From: Bdellovibrionaceae bacterium UBA2339
GTDB taxonomy: Bacteria; Bdellovibrionota; Bdellovibrionia; Bdellovibrionales; JAMPXM01
Length of the DNA stretch: 64,000 nt
NCBI GenBank assembly: GCA_002344785.1
Contig: DDUL01000009.1
Location: 1-64,000 of the forward strand
Direction of reading: 5' to 3'
In this document: positions 1 to 6,209 of the stretch, piece by piece
Layout of the letters: each line of letters begins with the position of its first letter
Numbering within the stretch: the first letter of the stretch is position 1
Program-made: the position numbers and the translations under genes
Notes under the pieces: generated by a model
What the model was told of the DNA's origin: nothing
What the model saw: only the letters and a program-made list of their open reading frames with translations
The model's database searches: none

Positions 1-894
1 CGGTGGCGGTGGTGGTGGTGGCGGAGGAGGCGGTGGCGGCGGTGGACAAATGGGCAAAGACGAGCAGATCGGATTGCCGTTGTCGTCCACTCCACGAAGC
101 ACTTGGTCCGCACCACAGTTGGCGACCAAGATGGGTCGACATGTCTTGGTCATGTTGCGATCGATCTTCACGACGACTTGTCGAGCCGGACATTCGCCTT
201 CCAGCGGAAGTTCGCACTCGTACGTCGTTTCATCATAAACGCCATTGAGCGATTCGCAGTGGCCTCGCAATGAATTGGCTTCGCGACCTTGGATGAAGTT
301 GAAAGAATATTTGTCGGTGTTCAGTCGACCTTTCTCAACGCCACTGGGAACGAAGCGAACGAGTTGGCCGATGAGGCGAACTTGCGGGTTTTTGCAAAGT
401 CCTGAGGGCGGGCAAACCGCTTCCCAGCGAAGATCGAATCGATACGGACAAGTCTCGGTGCCGGGCGCACTACAAATCTGGCCTTCGTGATCGAAGCCCT
501 GTGTCGCGGGATCATAGGCAAGCGAACCATTGGCGTGGCTCAAGCGAAACGGGCCGCCGGCGCCACGACAATCCCGTGTTGTCGGGGGCAAGCGAAGGCA
601 CGCCAGTGAAGAGTTCGCTCCGTCAAATACCGTGCGCTCCCAGGCTTGTGAGCTATTGAGTGTGTTGAAGAGAATCTGCGAGATGCTTTCCGCCGTGCGC
701 GTGTTGTCGAGTGAAGTCTTGCTGGTGTTGACGAAGCTGACGAGTTGTCCGCTTCCAGCTGCGATCACGCCGATGACCATGACGGTCATTAAGACTTCTG
801 GAAGTGAATAGGCGCGAATTCCACGCGACGTGATTTCTCGCAGGGCTCTTAACCCGAATCGTCTTTGACCTTGTTTGGGCTCTTTGTTGTCCAA
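1..894 (-). CDS. Cys-rich type IV prepilin-like protein, C-terminus outside window
   Basis: The frame is open to the window edge (298 codons), so the C-terminus is missing. TTG at 894 is taken as start because AGGGAGGG sits four bases upstream; the first ATG (789) would fall inside the signal. Residues 28-50 form a class III signal, AYSLPEVLMTV followed by a hydrophobic helix: Ala precedes the expected cleavage site and Glu is at mature position 5, as in substrates of PilD-type peptidases. The ectodomain repeats the Cys framework of the prepilins at 2224-3929 (SLACLR, CPYRFDLRW) and then has tail repeats of the CxADQxLxGxDxxGxPxC kind. The last 15 visible codons are all proline. Likely a minor pilin or pseudopilin, last visible gene of the operon. 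The family assignment is firm only for the N-terminus. Confidence 0.7.
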   Translation of the reverse strand, partial: MDNKEPKQGQRRFGLRALREITSRGIRAYSLPEVLMTVMVIGVIAAGSGQLVSFVNTSKTSLDNTRTAESISQILFNTLNSSQAWERTVFDGANSSLACLRLPPTTRDCRGAGGPFRLSHANGSLAYDPATQGFDHEGQICSAPGTETCPYRFDLRWEAVCPPSGLCKNPQVRLIGQLVRFVPSGVEKGRLNTDKYSFNFIQGREANSLRGHCESLNGVYDETTYECELPLEGECPARQVVVKIDRNMTKTCRPILVANCGADQVLRGVDDNGNPICSSLPICPPPPPPPPPPPPPPP

Positions 895-980
895 AGTCCC
901 TCCCTTCGTCGTTGCAGCACCTCGCTGCAAACTGCATGTGCTCACCCATCAACTCGATGTCGAATCTCATCCGACATCGA

Positions 981-1613
981 CTACTGCTTCAGCGAACTGG
1001 CCTTCAGCGCTTCGAGTTCTTTGTCTGAAAGCCCAATGACCGCGTGATCGATCTTCAGTTTCGAACCATCCGCCTCTTTCTCAGCTCGCATCTGCACCGT
1101 GCGATACCACGTCATTTTGGCGGGCGCTCGGTAGACATGGCCGTAGCAGAGACAGCGAAAGCGTGTTCCCAGACTCAACGTGGATGGATTCATGTCGTGA
1201 GGGGACACGTAGAAATACACGTCTCGATCAGAATCGTTTTGCACCACCAGGGCGAAGTTGCGGAAGCTGCCCTTACGCACATTGATGCTACGAAGTTCGC
1301 TCGTTAGCGGCGAGGCTTGAATGTTGGGGACGGTGAAATTTCGATTCAGATCGAGGTTCATGGGATCCGAGAGTTCGAAGGCGCGAATTCGCAGTGGAAA
1401 ATTCTTGTAGTTCCACTCGAGTTTCACCTCGACCATCGCCGGTTTTTCTGGCTCGACGGGCTTCAGTTGCTTTTCTGTCGTCGTCGAATTCGCGGCGGTT
1501 TGCGCCCAGCTGACACCGGTGAGGCTCAGCGACGCGAGCAGTGCCGTCGCACAAAGGCCAGTCAATTTGCGCAAGAGAACTTCAATGGGGTTGGTGCGTG
1601 TGTTCATCGCCAT
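981..1613 (-). CDS. exported CxC protein, Cox11/CtaG-like (copy 2)
   Basis: 210 residues. An N-terminal hydrophobic segment ending near SWAQTA reads as a Sec signal peptide. The core is a predicted beta-sandwich, and residues around 130-150 contain HDMNPSTLSLGTRFRCLCYG followed by a Pro-containing turn. This recalls the P-x-EAG...CFCF...PGE region of Cox11, the copper chaperone of cytochrome oxidase, whose two Cys bind Cu(I). The resemblance is to that motif and its spacing only, so copper binding is inference. It is a tandem paralogue of 1613-2215. The upstream stop and this start overlap as TGATG; GTG 1616 and ATG 1607 are alternative starts. Unlike Cox11 it appears secreted rather than membrane-anchored. 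Confidence 0.6.
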   Translation of the reverse strand: MAMNTRTNPIEVLLRKLTGLCATALLASLSLTGVSWAQTAANSTTTEKQLKPVEPEKPAMVEVKLEWNYKNFPLRIRAFELSDPMNLDLNRNFTVPNIQASPLTSELRSINVRKGSFRNFALVVQNDSDRDVYFYVSPHDMNPSTLSLGTRFRCLCYGHVYRAPAKMTWYRTVQMRAEKEADGSKLKIDHAVIGLSDKELEALKASSLKQ

Positions 1614-2215
1614 CACTCCACCCCTCGGTACAGCAAGCGTTGCATCTTCTTGTCCTCAATTTCTTTCAAAGTGGTGCCGTGCAGTCGGTGGAGGATGGTG
1701 ACGCTGTCGGTGAATGTGAAGTTGCTGAGATTGATGTTGCCGATGCGATACCACTTGGACTTTGGCGGCACGGAAAAAATCTTGTGCACGCAGAGGCAGG
1801 CAATGCGAATTCCAAATCCGGCCTCGTCGGGCTTCAGGATGTGCGTCGAAGCAAAGAAGTAGTGAGTCGCATCCGTTCGATTTTCGATCGCCATCATAAA
1901 GGGTGTGTTGCCACCTGTTTTACGAGTGGTCCCATCCAAGAACACTCCTGATGCGGGGAAGGGCTGATCGAGTGGTAGGATTGCGGTTTCGCCGAAATTG
2001 ATCGCCTTTTCTTTGTTGGGGATCAAGATCTGCATTTTGAGAGGGAACTTGTCGTACTCCATCATCACCGTCATGCGGACGTCTTTTTTGTCCGAGGCGA
2101 TCGCGGACTCGACCGCGAAGGTCGACACAAAGCTCAGGCCAAGGCCGACGGCGAGGGCTCGGAAAAGAATCGAGCGCTTGATGATAAAGCGCGAGGCGAA
2201 CAAGTGTTTAGGCAT
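1613..2215 (-). CDS. exported CxC protein, Cox11/CtaG-like (copy 1)
   Basis: 200 residues with a long N-terminal signal (basic residues, then about 20 hydrophobic residues, ending SAIASDKK). The region HILKPDEAGFGIRIACLCVH followed by VPPKSKWYR matches the Cox11 pattern (PxEAG, CxC, Pro turn) better than copy 2 does. Cox11 delivers Cu to the CuB site of haem-copper oxidases; no oxidase gene is nearby, so that role is not supported by context and another metal or thiol role is possible. ATG 2215 is preferred to ATG 2239 because GAGGA lies six bases upstream and overlaps the stop of the preceding prepilin gene, which indicates coupled translation. Confidence 0.62.
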   Translation of the reverse strand: MPKHLFASRFIIKRSILFRALAVGLGLSFVSTFAVESAIASDKKDVRMTVMMEYDKFPLKMQILIPNKEKAINFGETAILPLDQPFPASGVFLDGTTRKTGGNTPFMMAIENRTDATHYFFASTHILKPDEAGFGIRIACLCVHKIFSVPPKSKWYRIGNINLSNFTFTDSVTILHRLHGTTLKEIEDKKMQRLLYRGVE

Positions 2216-2223
2216 GAGGTTCC

Positions 2224-3117
2224 TCAAGGTGCTGCGCATTGGATGTTTCCGTTGGGTTGAATTCGTTGAATGCCGGAGCCTGCGGGACAAGGTGAAGTGA
2301 CGGCGGCGATGGGTTGGCAGCGCATCTCACCTGTTGTCGGATCAATGCCATTGAGGAATTTGCCAACCGGACAGCCAAGTTCCGTGGTGTCTCGTTGAAT
2401 GGGGAGTAGGCACTTGCCGGTGTCTTGATCGATTTGCCCACCCATCTTTGCACAGTTGTCTTCAAGCGAAGCGAGGTATTCGCCACGAATCAAATCGATG
2501 GAATAGTTTTCGACATTGAGAACAATGGGGTCAGGTGATCTGAAGCGAAGTCGGGCGATGACACGAGGTTTTTGTTTGCAGCTGGGCCCCGATGCGCAAC
2601 TTGGGATCCACTTCAGTTCATAGCGAAATGGACAAACGTTGGAACCCAATGTGGCGTTGAACTCGGCACAAGTTTCTCCCGACCAACGAAAACCGTTGGC
2701 TGCGGGGGCCGGGTCGTAGACCAGCGCCGAGTCGGATCCGTAGAGACGGAAATCTCGCTCTGTCATGGGACAATTGTTGGAGCTGAGACAACTGAATTCG
2801 CCGCCGTTGGCGCTGATCGTGGCCTTCCAGGCTTCGTTATTCTGAATGGTTCCCAGCAACTTCGCATGCGCCAGCACGGCGCGATTTCGGGCGACGATAC
2901 TTTGATTCAACTTGATGTTGTTATCCACCCAGTGGCCGATGCCGACGGCGATGGCGACCACGACGGCGGCAGCGACCATCGTCGCCACCAACATCGAGCC
3001 CCGCTGTTGCGATAAAATTCTCGTGCGACTTCTGCTGCGAACAGCAAAAGCTTTCGCCGATGCTGGGTCAGCATGAGCGGCGAAACTTCGACTGCGTGAT
3101 CCAATCCGTCCCAACAT
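2224..3117 (-). CDS. Cys-rich prepilin-like protein lacking Glu5
   Basis: 297 residues. The start is fixed by a TAATG overlap with the preceding prepilin gene. QQRGSMLVATMV followed by a long Val/Ala helix has the Gly cleavage site and hydrophobic N-domain of a type IV prepilin, but position 5 is Ala instead of Glu, as in tip-type pseudopilins (GspK/PilX-like). The ectodomain shares the Cys framework of its two neighbours (CPFRYELKW, CASGPSC) and ends in two CPxG...C repeats (CPVGKFLNGIDPTTGEMRC and a second copy finishing at the C-terminus). Probably a minor or tip component of a type IV pilus or type II-like pseudopilus; no secretin, ATPase or peptidase gene is seen nearby. Confidence 0.72.
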   Translation of the reverse strand: MLGRIGSRSRSFAAHADPASAKAFAVRSRSRTRILSQQRGSMLVATMVAAAVVVAIAVGIGHWVDNNIKLNQSIVARNRAVLAHAKLLGTIQNNEAWKATISANGGEFSCLSSNNCPMTERDFRLYGSDSALVYDPAPAANGFRWSGETCAEFNATLGSNVCPFRYELKWIPSCASGPSCKQKPRVIARLRFRSPDPIVLNVENYSIDLIRGEYLASLEDNCAKMGGQIDQDTGKCLLPIQRDTTELGCPVGKFLNGIDPTTGEMRCQPIAAVTSPCPAGSGIQRIQPNGNIQCAAP

Positions 3118-3929
3118 TAGATGCAACTCCGGCTTTCGCAAATGGGGTTTCCGGAAGTGTCCATGCCCTTGTAGAGTCCGCCGGGGCAAATATCATAATT
3201 GACTTGCCGACAGATCGGACTGCCGTCCCGCTGAAATCCCACGGTGTATTGGCCTGTAGGACAAGATTGCGCCACCTTGAGTTGGCACTTGCCGCCGGAA
3301 AAGTTCCCCAGCATGGATTGTTCACAAGTGGACTCATTGAGCTCGCGTGTTGTGATCAAGGTTCGAAACCCAAGTGCTGCCGTATTGCGCGGACCGGATT
3401 CAACTTGCGCATTGGATTTATAAATCAAATCGCCTTCGACCAGTGCATCGGGTTGCGGGCAGGTCGCGTCAGCGCAAACGGCCGTCCAGCGCACTTCAAA
3501 TCTGTAGGGACAATCTTCATTTCCATTCGTGGCATCAAACTCATTGCATGCGATTCCGGACTTGCTGAAGCCCGCGGTCGCCGCCGCACTCGTGTGGATC
3601 ACCCGATCATTTCGATCGCGCACGACTGTGATCGGACCACCTGCGCCGCTACACTGAACGGGTGCCAGAGGATTGGCGAGCTTCGCGCGTAAACATGCCA
3701 ATGAGGTGTTGGCCGGATCGGCAATGGTTTTTGCCCACGCGTCTTTATCGCGAAGTGAGGTGACGATCTCGCGACGAACATTCTCCACCCACAGTCGCGA
3801 CTTCACATCGTTGACCGTGTCGAAACTCGATTTGAAAACTGTGCCCAAGGCGATTCCAGCCACGCCGATGATGGTGGCGACGACCATCAATTCTGCGAGA
3901 GAAGTTCCTCGACGATTAAGAAGTGGCAT
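3117..3929 (-). CDS. Cys-rich type IV prepilin-like protein
   Basis: 270 residues. ATG 3929 is preceded by AAGGGG and puts the class III signal at residues 5-30: NRRGTSLAELMVVATIIG, a canonical G|TSLAE site with Glu at mature position 5 and a hydrophobic helix. The ectodomain has the family signature SLACLRAKL, CSGAGGP and CPYRFEVRWTAVC, then paired Cys and two CPxG...C tail repeats (CPTGQYTVGF..., CPGGLYKGM...). It overlaps the thioredoxin-like gene by 14 bases upstream and the next prepilin gene by TAATG downstream, so the three are translated as a unit. The many conserved Cys suggest disulfide-stabilised pilins. Exact pilus type is not decidable from this window. Confidence 0.8.
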   Translation of the reverse strand: MPLLNRRGTSLAELMVVATIIGVAGIALGTVFKSSFDTVNDVKSRLWVENVRREIVTSLRDKDAWAKTIADPANTSLACLRAKLANPLAPVQCSGAGGPITVVRDRNDRVIHTSAAATAGFSKSGIACNEFDATNGNEDCPYRFEVRWTAVCADATCPQPDALVEGDLIYKSNAQVESGPRNTAALGFRTLITTRELNESTCEQSMLGNFSGGKCQLKVAQSCPTGQYTVGFQRDGSPICRQVNYDICPGGLYKGMDTSGNPICESRSCI

Positions 3930-4644
3930 AAATTTGCCCCTTTTCTCGATTTGCCTTTTTCGGCGCCGAAAGACAGTCGACGCCTTCTTCCGCAGGCAAG
4001 CCCTGTAAATACATTTGCACATTGTTGAGTAAGTTTCGAAGTTGCTCCTGACCTGTGGATCGTCGGCGGACTTTGCCGTTTTGATCCACCCAGAGCACGA
4101 CGGGAATTCTTTCGATGGATGCGACTTCGCGAGCCTGGCTCTCGTTGAGTGTCCAGAACACAGGGAACTCGTACGCATTGGCACTGGTCGCGCGTTGTGC
4201 AGCTTTTTGATCCTCTTCGATGGCGATTCCCACGACGCTCATGTCGCACTTTCGAAGTTCAGATTGAATGCGTCGAATCTTTTCGATTTGCGCCTTGCAG
4301 ATTGAGCACCAGCTCGCCCAGTAGATCACCAGGCCACCGCGTTTTGGAAACTGCAGTGTGCTTTGAGCGTCGCGCTTGGTGATTTGTGATTCGGCTTGCT
4401 GATTAATCGCTTTGAGCTCGCTCAAGCGATGTGGAAATTCAGCAGGAATTGTGGAGCTTGTTGGCGCGGTCGAATGAACGTTGGACGTGGACTTTAAAAT
4501 CGGGGGTTCAGCATTTGCGGCGTGGGCGAATTGGAAAATGCCGAGGGTGCACAGCATCGCCGCGATCTCGCGCTTTGAAATCGCCGTCGGCCATTTCAAA
4601 AGCCAAAAGCTTCGCCGATTTGAAAAAGCGACCTGACTGCACAT
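3916..4644 (-). CDS. TlpA/thioredoxin-like thiol-disulfide oxidoreductase
   Basis: 242 residues from ATG 4644 (a TTG or ATG farther upstream is possible; the Shine-Dalgarno is weak). An N-terminal hydrophobic segment ending FAHAANAEPP indicates export to the periplasm. A thioredoxin fold follows, with GLVIYWASWCSICKAQIEKI giving the CxxC active site (C-S-I-C), then a central strand (MSVVGIAIEED) and the cis-Pro region IERIPVVLWVDQNGKV. TlpA/ResA-type proteins reduce or isomerise exported thiols. As first gene of an operon of Cys-rich prepilins and CxC proteins, it plausibly manages their cysteines or copper sites. It has a roughly 30-residue C-terminal extension ending in a basic patch that overlaps the next gene. 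Confidence 0.8.
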   Translation of the reverse strand: MCSQVAFSNRRSFWLLKWPTAISKREIAAMLCTLGIFQFAHAANAEPPILKSTSNVHSTAPTSSTIPAEFPHRLSELKAINQQAESQITKRDAQSTLQFPKRGGLVIYWASWCSICKAQIEKIRRIQSELRKCDMSVVGIAIEEDQKAAQRATSANAYEFPVFWTLNESQAREVASIERIPVVLWVDQNGKVRRRSTGQEQLRNLLNNVQMYLQGLPAEEGVDCLSAPKKANREKGQIYATS

Positions 4645-5014
4645 TGTGAAGGACCCCAATTCACAATTATGGCGCGCCAACCCCACGAAACCGTTTGAGT
4701 ATTTCGACGCACCCTGAGTCATTAGGATAAGGGCAAAAACAGGGCTTCGGTATAAAAATCGACGACTTGCACGCCGGAGAACTTGCGACCCAATTGGTCT
4801 GGCCCTATGGAAAAATCCAAGGGCCCTGAGGGGCGTTCAATGTATTCAAAAATCTCAAAGTGAGACGTTTGTCGAGTCCGCTATGAGCCGCCACCGCAGG
4901 TGAAAGGCGGCGCGAAGTCGTGACTTCATCGGAGCTCAACAGTCGATCCGCTCGGCGGAGCCGCTCATGCGGCTCTTGCGCAGATTCCCGATTTATCGAG
5001 CGGACTCGATCACA
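4645..5014. other. 370-bp intergenic region before the prepilin operon
   Basis: No credible gene. It must hold the promoter of the minus-strand operon starting at 4644 and the 3' end of the outer-membrane gene ending at 5015. Two inverted repeats are visible: GCCGCC/GGCGGC at 4887-4911 and GAGCCG/CGGCTC at 4958-4975. Neither is followed by a clear T-run on the minus strand, so I do not call a terminator. No recognisable -10/-35 pair was identified with confidence. Confidence 0.5.
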
Positions 5015-5950
5015 TTAAAACTTAAAACCGAACTTCACGTTGTAGGTGTCCGTACCAAAGGCTCGCGACCACTCGGCGCCGAGGTTCACAATCAGCAAAT
5101 TGGCGGTCACGCCAAGGAGAAGCTGCGTGGAAGTCGGCTGACTTTCCGCATTTTGTGCAGATGTGAAGGAGAAAATTGTTCCCGTTGTCGTGCCGCTCAC
5201 ACCCAAGCTTCCCTTAGCTGAGATGAAACCGACGCCAACGTAGGGCTCGACCAACGGCAACCCGGGTGCAGCGAGAATTTGAATTCCCGTTTGTGAGTTT
5301 TCTTGCGTGACGGTTACGTCAACGGGCACGTTGCCGGTCGAGGCGTTGTTCAAAGTTTGTTTGAAGTTCATCGAGTTACGCGTGATGAAGCCGCGAACAG
5401 CCAAGTTGAACGGCAGAAAAGGCAGGCCTTCGTTGGCCGTCCACTTCAACGCCGCGCCGAACTGCTGATACTTGAAGTCGCCGACGCTGATGGAGGGCAA
5501 AAAGACCATTTCGCCCGTGATCCCGAACGGTACGGAGACAGCGGCGAGAATGTTCGCGTGCGGAATTCGACCGACGTCTGCATTAGCATCAACTTGCTTG
5601 GCGAATTCGTTGATCTTCGGTGAGCCCGAAAGGCCAGCGACCAATCCCGCTTCGATCCCAAAGATCGTGCCGAGGGATGAAGCTCCACTCACAGAGTAGA
5701 AGCTCGAGTTCGCTGAAAGCTCGCGAATGGCGTCGTCGAACTGCGACTGCGTGAGGTTGTTGAATGCGGGTCCGGCGGCGAAGGCCGGAGCAGCAAAGCC
5801 CGCAATGGCGGTGGTGGCGCACATCAGGCCGAGGCGTGAAACCCACTGTTTCGGGTCAAGCCAGCGGCGCGAATTTGAACTTCGCATGAGACACTTTGAT
5901 GTTGGCGAGAGAATCAAGTTCGAACCCAGAAATTTTGTTTTGGACGGCAT
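5015..5950 (-). CDS. outer-membrane beta-barrel protein, function unknown
   Basis: 311 residues. ATG 5950 is chosen because AAGGAG lies seven bases upstream. A long signal region ends with GFAAPAFAAGP. After a Gln/Asn/Ser-rich segment, alternating hydrophobic strands separated by Gly/Asn turns run to the C-terminus, which ends VKFGFKF, the terminal aromatic residue expected for BAM-dependent barrel insertion. Charge and length suit a small porin-like or adhesin-like barrel with about ten strands; it resembles uncharacterised barrel proteins of the DUF6588 kind, but I cannot name a ligand. It is transcribed alone, divergently from the kinase gene at 6210, with a tandem repeat in its leader (5978-6029). 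Confidence 0.68.
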   Translation of the reverse strand: MPSKTKFLGSNLILSPTSKCLMRSSNSRRWLDPKQWVSRLGLMCATTAIAGFAAPAFAAGPAFNNLTQSQFDDAIRELSANSSFYSVSGASSLGTIFGIEAGLVAGLSGSPKINEFAKQVDANADVGRIPHANILAAVSVPFGITGEMVFLPSISVGDFKYQQFGAALKWTANEGLPFLPFNLAVRGFITRNSMNFKQTLNNASTGNVPVDVTVTQENSQTGIQILAAPGLPLVEPYVGVGFISAKGSLGVSGTTTGTIFSFTSAQNAESQPTSTQLLLGVTANLLIVNLGAEWSRAFGTDTYNVKFGFKF

Positions 5951-5977
5951 GTCGAGTCTCCTTGGAGGCGAACGTCG

Positions 5978-6029
5978 CACTGAATGTTCGCACTGAATGT
6001 TCGCACTGAATGTTCGCGATCAGTGTTCG
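5978..6029. repeat. 13-bp tandem repeat, three perfect copies plus one decayed
   Basis: CACTGAATGTTCG occurs three times head to tail (5978-5990, 5991-6003, 6004-6016), followed by a decayed copy at 6017-6029 (CGATCAGTGTTCG). It lies 27 bases upstream of the outer-membrane gene start, in its probable 5' leader or promoter spacer, between two divergent genes. Copy-number change would alter leader length. Confidence 0.9.
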
Positions 6030-6209
6030 CTAGCAATTTTGAAAGTCTTTGTGAACACTGTCCAACATCATCGTCTGAGTTAAGCTTGTGTTAGGCTCTA
6101 AGGCGAGTCGGTCGAGCCCAGAAACACTCGACCTCCTAGACTAACAAGATGTGCCGTTTGCGACGAGGCGGACCGACATCTAGAATATTAAGGACAGCGT
6201 CGAGGCATC

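Noticed and set aside
653..970. Open frames antisense or out of frame to the first prepilin gene
   Set aside because: They lack Shine-Dalgarno and family signature. The frame starting at 894 gives a prepilin signal and continuous homology to the two neighbouring prepilins.
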